Shown here in pieces: positions 1 to 11,200 of a DNA stretch of 64,000 nt. This stretch comes from Anniella stebbinsi (taxonomy: Eukaryota; Chordata; Lepidosauria; Squamata; Anniellidae): positions 361,114,973-361,178,972 of the forward strand of contig JARDYH010000002.1 in the NCBI GenBank assembly GCA_029215795.1, read 5' to 3'. The translations under genes and the position numbers were made by a program. Every line of letters begins with the position of its first letter. Positions within the stretch are counted from its first letter, which is position 1. Under the pieces are notes generated by a model, which was given only the letters and a program-made list of their open reading frames with translations, was not told the DNA's origin and did not search any database.

Positions 1-881
1 TGGCACATGCGGCGTAGAACATAAGACACCATGCACTACAAAAACCACCATGCGCTGGAAGGAACCCTTGAGAGGTAATTTTGTCCAGGGGTGAGCATAC
101 ATTAGCCTTGCCAGATTTGCTTTGTATTTTTCTAGAACCCCCTGAGATCCACCAGTCACCAGAGCCAGGCATTAAAGGCAGACAAGAGGACAGGATGGCG
201 CTGAGCACATTCTGAGCCTAGGAATTTCTTTTCCAGGAGCAGAACAGAACTGAGCTCACAGTCCTTTCATGCAAAGGTCCACTCCTGATTGATCGCCCCA
301 ATGCCCCAAACGTCCTTCATTTTGGCCACCTAATTTGGGTGGAAAAGGTCATTTTGTCTGTGCTATTATTAAACAATTGACAGCCAGTCAGACGTGCCAG
401 TCTATGGCAAGTGACCCAGAGATCTACCACTCTGTTTCAATTGATCTCCATTCCACCCCTGATCTTGTCTGAACTTCTGATTCATCAACGCTATGCATTT
501 CTTCCCGTTATAGGTATTTAAGGTTAATTACAGTGGCAGGGAATGTGGACTAAGGGGCAACTTAAAAGGGATACGGCCAGGGAAAAGTGTTTTTTTTGTG
601 GAGGGATTTGACAGAAGCCAGAGGTGGCATCACACAGAAAAGTCCTGGGAGGCAGTTCCGGTTGTAGGGAACAGCAAGGGAGAAAGAGCAGAGCTCCTAC
701 ACACCTTGTTTGCTAGCAGGATCGTGCTCCCAGAAACGTGTTCCCTCGTTTCTTTGAAAAATCAGTTATTTTCTTTTGCTGCCACTGCAGTGGCAAATTC
801 ACAGGAATTGCTGTGTGTGTGCAGGGCCCCCAGTTCCTGGAACTGGCCCTTCCCTGCGCTACCTTAACTTAGCCAAAGCAC
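1..881. other. Upstream intron or 5' flank, no gene recognised
   Basis: I see no SLC12A9 first exon here: nothing encodes a TM1 ending in an FLRI-type motif with a donor after G. The sequence is moderately AT-rich and looks unique. The short open frames lack family motifs. Confidence 0.5.
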
Positions 882-1375
882 ATGAACATAAGAACATACG
901 AAGAGCCCTGCTGGATCAGACCGAGGGTCCAACTAGTCCAGCAGTCTGTTCACGCAGTGGCCAACCAGGTGTCGGCCAGGGACCAACAAAGCAGGGCACC
1001 GTGCAACAGCACCCTCCCACCCATGTTCCCCAGCAACTGGTGTACACAGGCTTACTGCCTCTGATATTGGAGGTAGCACATAAACATCAGAACTAGTAGC
1101 CATGAATAGCCTTCTCCTCCAGGAATTTATCCACCCCCCTTTTAAAGCCATCCAAATTGGTGGCCATCACTACATCTTGTGGCAGTGAGTTCCATAATTT
1201 AACTACGCGCTGTGTGAAGAAGTCCTTCCTTTTATCTGCCCTGAATCTCCCACCAATCAGCTTCAAGGGATGACCCTGTTGGGTTCTAGTATTTTGAGAG
1301 AGGGAGAGAAATGTCTCCCTCTCCACATTCTCCACACCAGACATAATTTTGCACACCTGCTTCACTTGCACGTAT
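882..1375 (-). mobile_element. CR1/L3-clade LINE 3' fragment (TTATGTTC-tailed family)
   Basis: Read on the minus strand it encodes GHPLKLIGGRFRADKRKDFF, then [16 protein letters not shown] and [16 protein letters not shown]. This is the C-terminus of a non-LTR ORF2 of the CR1 group, followed by a 3' UTR ending in a TTATGTTC-like tail (AGAACATACGAAGAGCC on the plus strand). At least ten relatives occur in the window. It is 5'-truncated and decayed. Confidence 0.8.
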
Positions 1376-2074
1376 ACTTGTACATTGCAAGTGAGGCAAC
1401 AGATATGCTTTCTTGTTTACCCCTGTCTCGACTTCCTCTGTTGTTTCCCCCTGTTTGAAGTTGAGGTTGTAAGCTCCCCGGGGCAGGGAACTGCCTTCTT
1501 ACTCTCTGTAAAGTGCTATGCACGTTGATGGCACTATAAAGTAATAATAATTGCTCCTTAATGTGGAAGGATTCATTTGTAGCGCTAAGCCAAACAGATG
1601 TTGATAATCCTGTCTGTCTTGAACTGGTGTAACTTATTTTTAGAGCCTTTTTCCCTAGTGGAGAAACCATCACAACATCCTGCTGCAGTGAATTCCATTG
1701 GTTAATGATTCACTGAAGGAAGGGCTTCCTTAACTCTGACCTTTGTTTGCTGCCAGTCTGTTTTCATTGTGTGTTCCCAAAGCTGAGTCTCAGCGATTTC
1801 TCCCTGTTTGCAATATCCCTATCACAGATGATAATTCTGTCCCTCCCACACCACCCACGCCCACTTAATTCATACTCTAAATACATTTCAAGAATTTTTC
1901 GTCAGTTACACTGGCTGCCTGGGTTTCAGGATTGTTAGGTACTTTCACAACAGCTGGCAAGCTGTGATTTTGTACACCTATAGCCACCAAATGATGCACC
2001 TGATTACTACTGAAGTCAGGAAGTGGAGCACTATTTTTACATCTGTTGATGAAAATTAAGGGCACAGTGTCTCT
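1376..2074. other. Intronic sequence without recognised gene
   Basis: Old repeat debris is likely at 1440-1560, where a short segment resembles the 3' end of an L2-like element (GGGCAGGGAACTGCC, then GCACTATAAAGTAATAATAA). The rest looks unique. Confidence 0.4.
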
Positions 2075-2261
2075 AGTGAGGTCTTCCCTGGCTGGGGGTG
2101 ACGGGAAAGCAGCCAATTTGACGAAGGCTGCTGTAGCGTCTCTAGCACAGTGGCAGGCCGCTCTGAAATCTCAGAGAGCTGCTACCAGTCAGAGTGGGCA
2201 ATGCTGGGCAATGCCATACCAGTGGCCTGACTCTCTATATGGCTGCTTTCTAAGTCCATAG
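2075..2261 (+). mobile_element. tRNA-derived SINE, 3' half
   Basis: GGTGACGGGAAAGC and the block TCAGAGAGCTGCTACCAGTC, with a following TGGCCTGACTCTCTATATGG, match the body and tail of a SINE whose tRNA-like head is seen at 15733, 29345 and 40520. The head is missing here. Confidence 0.6.
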
Positions 2262-2346
2262 AAAACTTGGATAGCTGCTTTAGAGTTCTGACTGAAACCC
2301 AGACTGGATTCACTGCCCCGCTGACATCTGGGCCACCAGCTCCCAC
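2262..2346 (-). mobile_element. MITE half-copy, GGAGGCTGGTGG family
   Basis: Its complement contains the family motifs GGTGGCCCAGATGTCAGCGG, GAATCCAGTCTGGG and TTTCAGTCAGAACTCTAAAG. Relatives occur at 5140, 17603, 31640, 32988, 41368 and 57765. Confidence 0.6.
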
Positions 2347-2616
2347 TGCTTTGGGGTTCCCCAAAAGGCCACGCCCTTTCCCCAACCACCGATCCTTTGA
2401 TGTTTTGGGGTTTTGTGCAATTTTTTCCGCCTTTCCAAAATGTCAAACGTCTCTCCTAAGACTTAGTTGCCAGCAAGTAAGAGCTTTAAGCTACAACAGG
2501 CCGGGTTGTTATTTATTTTATTTTTTTTGGAATTTTAGGCTCCACCCACCACTGGAATGTGTGGCCCTCGAAATAGAATTCAGCCCTCGGGTAGAAGGAG
2601 GTTCCCCACCCTTGCT

Positions 2617-2620
<4 letters not shown>
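2347..2620 (+). mobile_element. hAT-like MITE, CAGGGGTG family
   Basis: It contains the family blocks AAACGTCTCTCCTAAG.CTTAG, GCAAGTAAGAGCTTTAAGCT, CCACCCACCACTGGAATG and a terminal GGTTCCCCACCCTTG. Other copies are at 5463, 22690, 35800, 37729, 54530 and 62335. The better-preserved ends read CAGGGGTGTTGAACCTC or its complement, as in non-autonomous hAT elements. Confidence 0.6.
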
Positions 2621-2649
<29 letters not shown>

Positions 2650-2935
2650 TATTTATTTATTACCCACCTCTCCCTCCGGATCGAGGCGGGGAACAACATC
2701 ATCACAAAACTGATTAAAAATACATAAAACCAGTACATCATTAAAATACCAATAAAACACCAATAAAACACTTTCAAATTCATCTGAGTAGGCTTGCCGG
2801 AAGAGTTCAGTCTTTATAGATCTTTTAAATTCCTGAAGACTGGTGAGTTGACGGATGTAGAAGGAAACAAGCTCTCTCGGGAAGCAAGGGCGATAAAGGA
2901 AGGAAGAACAGGGAAGCAGGGTGCAAGATATAATT
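2618..2935 (-). mobile_element. L2-like LINE 3' end with (TAA)n tail
   Basis: On the minus strand, remnants of an ORF2 C-terminus (..FRNLKDL*RLNSSGKPT) are followed by a UTR with CCGGAGGGAGAGGTGGG and then TAA repeats at 2618-2648. The same organisation is seen at 42028-42560 and in plus orientation at 21465-21790. Confidence 0.65.
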
Positions 2936-2995
2936 TTTTAAACCTCCATTATGTCTCACCTGAGGCATCTTGCCCCCCTTGTTAAGATGTTTCAG

Positions 2996-3133
2996 CCCAG
3001 GTTTCCCCGACCTTGTGCCCTCTGGAAGTTTTGGACTTCAACTCCCATCAGCCCCAGCCAGTGTGGCTAGTGGTCATAAATTCTGGAAGTTGTAACCCAA
3101 AATATCTAGAGGGCACCAGGTTGGGGAAGGCCG
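2996..3133. mobile_element. Palindromic foldback MITE, CTCCAGATG family
   Basis: The left arm GTGCCCTCTGGAAGTTTTGG, with ACTTCAACTCCCATCAGCC, is mirrored by TCTGGAAGTTGTAACCCAAA and AGAGGGCACCAGGTTGGGGA. It is a nearly complete but diverged copy. The best-preserved copy is at 44703-44831. Confidence 0.65.
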
Positions 3134-3359
3134 CTGTACCCCACGATCATTTTATTTGCTCTTTTCTTTACCTTCTCCAAAACAGCAATGTTCCTTCTGA
3201 GCAGAGCTGCATACGGGGTTCATTGCTATGGCAATTCATTGCTCTTTCTGTCTTCTTTGCACGCTGCTTCATTATAGTATTATTATTTTATGGTCGTAAT
3301 ATTATATCATTTTTATTTTGTTGTTATTAATTATAATGATTTGAAAATCGTGAGCCCTT

Positions 3360-3935
3360 CTTCAGTCATGGCTGTCTTCAGAGCGGCTTAAAAATGCAAT
3401 AGAAACCTGTACAAAGAATAAAACCCACAACAGGCAATTTAAAATTGTGCATAGGAAGGGGAAGAAAAGCAGACAACCCACAGGCCCTGGTTTTCACCTG
3501 GAGTCCGAAAAGGATAGGATTTTATCAAGCTGATCTTAATGGCCGGAAAGTGTGAGCAGGGAGTTCTTGGAGGGACCTCTTAGCCACGGAGCCTGAGCTC
3601 CACTGTGTTTGGAGAAGAGGGCCTTTTCTGCTGTGGCACCTCTGTTATGGCCACATCGTGCTCGTTTTTGGCACCAGGTGAAGACTCCTTTTTTAATCTT
3701 CCTAGTTGTTTTAGTCTTTCAGTTCCGTTTGTTTTAGATCTGTTACTGTATTTTAAATCTCTGCATTGCTGCTAGGTTTTATTCTGCTTTTCCTTTTAAT
3801 ACTGTAGTTGTAAACTTTTAAATGTTGTACTTCATGTTGTGTTTTGTGGTTTAAATTGTTGAGAACCGTACAGAGAGCTTCGGGTATTGGTCAGTACAGA
3901 AATGTAATAAACAAATAAACAAACAAATAAATAAT
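3360..3935 (+). mobile_element. L2-like LINE 3' fragment
   Basis: A degraded coding stretch (AFSAVAPLLW on the plus strand, compare the AFSVVGPRLW motif of L2-like ORF2) is followed by a T-rich UTR and a tail of ATAAACAAATAAACAAACAA type. It is old and 5'-truncated. Confidence 0.5.
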
Positions 3936-3984
3936 TAAGGAAGGAAGGAAAGAGAGGCCCATGTGGCCAAGATAATCACAGGAC

Positions 3985-4445
3985 GAAGGCTAGAGGGGGT
4001 TCAGAGGAGGGCAACGAGGATGATCAGGGCTCTGGAAACAAAGCCCTATGAGGAGAGACTGAAAGAACTGGGCATGTTTAGCCTGGTGAAGATGAGATTT
4101 AAGGGGAGACATGAAAGCATTTCTCAAATACTTGAAAGGTTGTCACACAGAGGAGGGCCAGGATCTCTTCTCGATCATCCCAGAGTGCAGGAGGACACGG
4201 AATAATGGGCTCGAGTTACAGGAAGCCAGATTCCGGCTGGACATCAGGAAAAACTTCCTGACTGTTAGAGCAGTACGACAATGGAACCAATGACCGAGGG
4301 AGGTGGTGGGCTCTCCCACACTCGAGGCCTTCAATAGGCCAGCCACCTGTCAGGGATGCTTTAAGGTGGGTTCCTGCACTGAGCAGGGGGTTGGACTCGA
4401 TGACCTTGTAGGGCCCTTCCAACTCTACAATTCGATGATTCTAAG
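3985..4445 (+). mobile_element. CR1 LINE 3' fragment
   Basis: The plus strand encodes [20 protein letters not shown], then LKELGMFSL and [20 protein letters not shown], which are typical of the CR1 ORF2 C-terminus. The UTR ends in CCCTTCCAACTCTACAATTC, then GATGATTCT, the CR1-type ATTCTATG tail. The copy ends about 60 bases before the exon at 4508. Confidence 0.85.
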
Positions 4446-4507
4446 TACTTTGGGGTTCATGGAAAGCCTTCATCTCTCTCTTTTTCTCTCTCTTTCATTG
4501 CTTACAG

Positions 4508-4642
4508 GTTTCGTGGTGGGTCAGGCCGGCTTGTACCAGTCTCTGGGCATGTTCCTCGTAGCCTATTTCATCATTGGCATGACCGTCCTGTCCGTCTGTG
4601 CCATTTCCACCAATGGGGCCTTAGATGCTGGCGGTGCCTACT
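4508..4642 (+). CDS. SLC12A9: SLC12A9 exon a (end of TM1, TM2, start of TM3)
   Basis: The acceptor is ...TTGCTTACAG and the exon starts with GT, the last two bases of a split Gly codon (phase 1). It encodes [15 protein letters not shown], then a hydrophobic segment, then [10 protein letters not shown] and GGAY. This is the usual first internal exon of SLC12A9. The donor is T|GTATCC, a poor match to GTRAGT and the weakest in the gene. It is nevertheless supported, because joining its final T to the AC of the next exon restores the tyrosine and the family motif GGAYYMISR. Confidence 0.92.
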
Positions 4643-7600
4643 GTATCCTTCATACAGAAACGAAAGGAGACCCCTGCTGGATCGGGCCAAAGGTCTGTCT
4701 AGACCAGCATTCTGTGTCCCAACAAGAACCAGCCCAGAATAAACGAGGACACCCCTGATCGCCCCCCCTCCCCGTAAAACCGCTAGAAGAAATCAGCCTT
4801 CTTTCTTCCCTGTATCAAACCCCACTGCCCCCTTCATGCCCCCTCTTCCACCTACTCGATGGCATGGGGGGAGGGAGTCATGGTTGGGGTTCCTCTACCT
4901 CCAGTTGGGACATGTGTCGCAGCGTGGGCAGCGTCTCCCCTGGTCCCCATGGGATCTGGTTTCCTGCTCCTTGACACGCCTGGCGCAGACATGATCAGCC
5001 GAGCGCTGGGCCCCGAGTTCGGAGGCAGTATTGGGATCATGTTCTTCTTGGCCAACGTTTGCGCCAGCGCCCTCTACATCCTAGGGTTGGTGGAGGCCGT
5101 CGTGGATGACTTTGGAGTTCCGGGAGGTGAGTGCCACTTTTAGAGGGGTCTTTTAGAGTTCCGACTGGTTCTGACTGAAACCCGGAGCGGATTCGCCGCC
5201 CCATGGACATCGGAGCCACCAGCCTCCGCTGCATCCCTCCCCCCGAATTTTGCACGTTGTACGTCTTCTCGGTCCTCCAAGGGAGTCCCTTCCGCATAGG
5301 TTGAGCACGGCTACTGAATTCCGGCCTTCCCCAACATGGTTCCCTCCAGATGTGTTTGACAGCTTTGGCCACGATGGCTGGGAATGATGGGAGCTATATA
5401 GTCCAACAGATTGGGGGAGCGCAGGGTTAGGGACAGCTGCCGTAAGCCATTCATACCGAAGACTACAGGTGTTGAACCTCAGGGGGCCAAATCTGGTACT
5501 CTGGGGCCAGCAGATGGCCACACCCCCTTTTTCCTAGGCCACCCCCCTTTTCCTTGATGGCTGATCATTTGATGGTTTGCTGACTTTTGCGTGTTTTTCC
5601 CCAATTCTAAAAGGTTGAAACGTCTCTCCTAAGGCTTAGATGTAAGCAGCAAGAGCTTTCAGCTGCAATATGCAAGCGTTTGGGCCCCAGCCTTTTATTT
5701 TTGCCTTTGCCCTGCCCCTTTTTACTTTTGGCCACGCCCCCCTAGAACACCCCTCCCCCCAAAAGCTTCGCTGAAATGGAAAATGGACCTCGGGCTGAAA
5801 GAGGTTCAGCGTCCCTGCCTAAGGTGGATGGGTGACTGGGCCTGTTTGTGTGCGGACGTGCGCATGTGTGTCTCTGTGTATATGCACACATATCAGTGTG
5901 CATGTGTGTGTCTGTGTATATGTGCGCTTATCAGTGCGCATGCGTGTCCCTGCCTATCTGCATGTATCTGTGCATGCGTGTCTCTGTGTATATATGCGCA
6001 TACGTGTCTCTGTATATGTGCGTACATACCTGTGTGCATGCGTGTCCCTGCCTATCTGCATGTATCTGTGCATGCGTATCTCTGTGTATGTGTGCACATA
6101 TTCTGTGCGCTTGCATATCTGTGCATGCATCTGTGCGCCTGCGTGTCTCTGTGTTCCGTCTAATGCTCCTCTTGGCTGCCCCTACAGAGGGCGCCACTGC
6201 CACGGCCATCCACGTCCTGCCGCGCGGTTACTGGTTCGACCTCTTGTACGGCACGCTGCTCCTCCTCCTCTGCCTGCTCGTGTGCCTGGTGGGGGCCGGC
6301 ATCTACGCCAAGGCCAGCTTCCTGATCTTCCTCATTGTGATGGTGGTGCTGGGCACTGTGTGCCTCAGTTTCTTCGTGGTGCACCCCCACGCGGTGCGAC
6401 TCCCCCCGAACGGCAACGGGACGGTCCCTGCCAACGCATCCTTCACCGGCTTCAAGTACAGCACCCTCCTGGACAACTTGCAAGGTGAGCGGCGCCGTTG
6501 CCTTCCGGAACCCCGCGCTGAACATAATCTCACCCCATCCATGCGCGCGTTGCCTTCCGAACTACAGAGGTAGAACTGAGGGGGAAGTCGGAAGGTGGCC
6601 GAGGAAAGTTCTGGCGTGGGCGAAAGAAACTTTGTGGGTTGGTGTGGTGTGTCGTTTTAGAAATATGTCTTTTTAGAATCGTGTTTTTTTAGACTTTTTT
6701 TAGAACTGGGGGGGCTTCCTCCCCCTCTTTATTTCTACATCATTTCCTCCAAGTTGCTCTGGATGGTGTGCGTGGCTGTCCCCCCCTCCCCTCATTTTAT
6801 CCTCACAACAACTCTATGAGGTAGGCTAGGCCAGGGGTTGGCAGAAGGCAGATCTGCAGATGTTTTGGACCAGCTCCCAGAAGCCCCCGACAGCATGGCC
6901 AGTCGTCAGGAATGCTGGGAGTTATCATTTATTTATTTCATTTCATTTCATTTCTATACCACCCAATAGCCAAAGCTCTCTGGGCATTTTACAGCAATTC
7001 ATAAAATACAATACAATATAAAAACACGGCATAAAAAACAGCATTAAAATTTACATATGCAAACTTTAAAAAGAAATTGAATAGCTAAAAACAGTTTCAA
7101 TAAAATACTAGGCCTGCTTAGATGGGTTGCACTTGCGAGGGCTTCCAAAGTAAGGCTCAGTTTGGAGAGGGGTGTGTGTAATTTCATGGGATAGGCAGTG
7201 AAATTGGGCCTCATTTCAGCCAGGCAGCCTATTTTTAATTCCCCCTCCACCCCTCCACTGTGTGTATAACGATAGCAGCCATGGGTGGAGCTCTTCGCTG
7301 TGTTTTCTTCCAGAAAGCCTCGGGCATGGTGTCCTCCTTCCACTGAGAAGTTCACCAGACTTCTGGGAGATGACCTTTCCAAAATGGGCCCTCGTTTCCC
7401 CACCCCATGGGGATGGAGAAATGTGGGGGCACGTCAGTTGCCAGCTCCCATTTTCCCCTTGGGCTATCCGAGAGGTGATGTTGTTCCAGGGCATTCTGGG
7501 GAGGGGAAGATGACTCCCACCAACACCTCTCCCCCTGCCCTGCCGGTGGCTGCCGAAAAGCTTCCAAGGCAGCTGGGAAGTAAATTCACTTCTCGCCACC

Positions 7601-8228
7601 CACCCCCACCTTCAAATTGCCCAAATGACCCCCCTTCCGTGAATAGGGTGGCAAAATTGAATGGAGAAAAGGAGGCTGGTCCTGCTTGAAATGGAGGAAT
7701 TCCCTCCTCCCTGCGGGTTCTCGAAGGCCGAGGAACCCTTTCTCCCGTCGTTGTAGCAGCGGTTGGCCGGGCACCTCTCTGTGTGCCCTTTTCCGGAGAG
7801 AGAAAGGCTTTTTAAAACCAGGTCTCTGCCTTCTCTGTTATTGCCCCGCAGCCGGCTACGGCGTGGATTACACGACCGGCCGCCTGATGAGCTTCAGCAC
7901 GGTCTTCGCCGTCATGTTCAACGGCTGCACCGGGATCATGGCTGGCTCCAACATGTCTGGTGAGTGTGGATTTGCAGGGCTTGGCGGGAAAGTGGTTCTG
8001 GGGGCTGGGGGAGGCAGGCTGCCCCAGCAGAGGGATATTCTGGGCCTCGGGATGGGGGCGTCCCTCATTGCGCTCTCCTGCTGTTCCTCAGGAGACCTTC
8101 GGCGCCCCAGCTACTCCATCCCCCGGGGCACCATCACGGCTGTCATCTTCACCTACATCGTATACAACTTGTTGGCTGTGCTGCTGAGTTGCACCTGTGA
8201 CAGGTACGTGTTGGGTTGGCCACCAGGG

Positions 8229-8280
<52 letters not shown>

Positions 8281-11200
8281 GTGTGTAAAAGCTGAAGATT
8301 TCTATAGCATGTCCTGTAATGGGTAGGTTCAGGAACACGCAACATAGGCTGAATTTGGACCACACAATAAGCAACCAGGGGGAGGGGAACAATCGTCAGT
8401 TGTATTGACTATCGTGTCATCCGAATGCTGCCGTAGTCAACTCAGTGCTGATCCTAATCCACACCACAGTTGATTATTTATTACCATGTTGTGTGGGGAG
8501 TACCCCCTAGATGAACAACTGTAAAGTTGATTATTACCCCACAATTGACTATCGTGTTCGAATTCAGCCACAATCTCCTCATTTTGTCCTCATGCTAAGC
8601 CTCTTGTTTAGATAAATCCACAGTTATTCCCATTTTAAAGACTGAGAAAATGAGGCGACGCATCTCAGGACGATTGCAAATTATGCCCTTATCCTAAACT
8701 GCTTAGAGCTTCGGAAGTCAAAATCCACCGTTTTAATGGCTCGTGGAAGCAAGTAAGCAGCTAATGCAGTTGATATAAAAGGGGGGCACCATGACTCCCC
8801 CCCCCCCCCCCCATGAGAAGCCTGGCTGCTGCATTCTGGACCAGTTGAAGTTTCCAAACAGCCTCCAAAGGCAGTCCCATGTAGAGTGAGTTACAGCAAT
8901 CCAGACAAGAAGTAACTAAAGGCGGTGGTCACTGTAGCCAGATTGAAAGGTTCCAGGCTGGCGCACCCATCTTAATGGAGCAAAGGTGTTCTTGCCGATA
9001 GCTGAGACCTGAAACTCTAGGTCAAAGTCCTCAAGAGCACCTCACCCTGCAAACCCATGCGTTTTCAGAGGGAGTGCAACCCCTTGCTATACCAGTTGAA
9101 CATCCAAACATCCGCTGCTTTGCCCGGATTGGAGCGTGGCCAGTCCTTTCTAGCTCTGCCGTGGTTGCCAGTTCGAATCGTGATGCACCCTTTGCCCAGA
9201 GGAAAAGGGATGCACCCTTTGCCCAGGAGGAAAAGGGAGCCTGAACCTTAAAAACAGAAACTCCACCCCCAAAACGGTGAAGGTCCACGCGTCACTGGTT
9301 GAACACATGCATGTTGCGTGCAGGCGGCCCCAATCCCACGCCTCTCCAGTTCAGCGGATCTCTGGTGGCAGGACTGTGAAAGGATCCCCAGAGAGCCAGC
9401 GCCCCTTGGTGTAGGAAAGAGATGGAGCAGGGGTCTGACACGGGATGAGGCGGTTTCACGTGTCCAGACAGGCTAGGGAGAGAGATTGCGACTAGTCCGA
9501 AGCCACCCCCGTGGGCACCAGGATTGGGTGGGATTCGAACTCAGGCCTCCTCTGCCTGGGTCCCATGCTTTAATCACTGTGCCACCTTAGGTCCTGAATG
9601 TCTTTCCAGGATCTGTTTACTCGTTCTGCCATCTGCATCCTGGTTACTGATCTGCAGGGGAACAGATGGGTTATATAGCGTGCAGAATTACGGGTGGTGT
9701 GGAGAACGTCAGGAGGGAGACATTTCTCTCCCTCTCTCATACTACTAGAACCCAACGGGGTCATCCCATGAAGCTGATTGGTGGGAGATTCTGGGCAGAT
9801 CAAAGGAAGGACCTTCTTCACACATCGCGCAGTTAAATTTTGGAATTCGCTAGTGCAAGATGTAGTGACGACCACCAATTTGGGTGGCTTTCAAAGTGGG
9901 TTGGATGAATTCCTGGAGGAGAAGGCGATCAAGGGCTACTAGTCCCAATGGCTAGATGCTACCCCCAGTATCAGAGTCAGTAAGCCTGTGTGCACCAGTT
10001 GCTGGGGAACATGGGTGGGAGAATGCTGTTGCACTCGTGTCCTGCTTGTGGGTCCCTGGTCAACAGCTGGTTGGCCACTGTGTTAACAGATTGGTGGTCT
10101 AGGTGGACTTCGGCCAGAACCAGCACAGCTCCTATGTTCTTACGGTGTCTGCCCTCGGGGCGATGGGTCACAGTGTCAGGCCTTTGGCTTCCTTCCAGCT
10201 CTCACTCCATGTGGATTTGATCTCTGCACATGAGTGCTGATTATCTGCTGCCTCATCATACGCGCTGGCCTTTCCTTGCGTCTCCGTGCGCTGGATTACG
10301 CACACCGTCACTCGGGAACAGACGTTCTGGCCTTTTGTTTTCGATCACCCCTCCAGTATTCGCCCCCTGTTTGCTTCTGAAACTTCACAGCCCAATTGCA
10401 CATGAAAAAGGAAGTGTGTGTTTTTGGAGGTGGGGGGGCATACTGCCAGAAAAGGCCTCGCGACACAATTTCCTCTCGCTGCGCGCCTTTCGCAGAAGCA
10501 AAGCGTGTCCCTGTCCATGGCGGCACAACATTAAGTGCGTCGAAAATTGCATTGACCTGCCCCTGCAACCAATCCCAAGGGGGTTGCGAGGCAAGCGGCC
10601 CGGGTCAGGAGCACTTTGAGGAGCCTCAAATCAGAACTGACGTGCCGGAGCGCCTGGGTCAGAAGGTGCTAAAGAGCCCGCTGTCACGTCTAGCCATGAG
10701 TCCTGATCCTACTCAGGTCTTCTGTTCATTGCCTTCTCCTTTCTCCCAGTCTGTGAACTCTTTGAATTCAACATTCCTTTGCAAATGACTGGCACAATCC
10801 CATTACAGATTTGGGGGTGCATTGGCAACATCATCATCATCATCATCATCATCATCATTATTTCATCTCTTTCTCACTCATGGTGGTTTTTCTAGACGGA
10901 CATGACGGGCTTTGCCAAGTCGTGCTGTCTTTTACAGATTCAGGAAATTCCTGACAATTGAGCATGTTTTAAGTACGACTGCTTTCTGGATGTTGGTGTG
11001 GATGTATTCTGGTAAGCCCAGTTTCTGGAGGTTTTCTGTATAGTTTTTGATGTGATGCTGGTGACTCATGTGGCTAATAGAATAATTGTGACCTTTTCCT
11101 GTTGCCATAGTTCTTTGACTTCCATGGCCAGTGGTGTATATTTGTCTCTCTTTTCTTCTTCCTTTTCAACATTTTTTTTATCATTTGGTATTGCTATGTC

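Larger units (their letters stand above)
5127..6187. other. Intron b-c (1061 bp)
   Basis: It holds a MITE half-copy (5140-5235), a palindromic MITE (5325-5435), a hAT-like MITE (5463-5822) and a TG-rich minisatellite (5838-6158). Almost none of this intron is unique. Confidence 0.8.

Noticed and set aside
3963..4293. [19 protein letters not shown] ORFs as a cellular gene (also at 12459, 23919, 49725 and 55591)
   Set aside because: They are C-terminal pieces of CR1 ORF2, repeated many times, 5'-truncated and ending in the CR1 tail.
1..4507. Search for the SLC12A9 start-codon exon
   Set aside because: No sequence encodes the expected N-terminus and TM1 ending before the split Gly codon; the exon presumably lies upstream of the window.
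5783..6200. Cys/Val/Met-rich ORFs before exon c
   Set aside because: They are translations of the TG/CATG minisatellite. Only the part from 6188 onward belongs to SLC12A9.
8088..8392. Arg-Glu repeat ORFs opposite exon e
   Set aside because: Produced by the CT/AG dinucleotide repeat.
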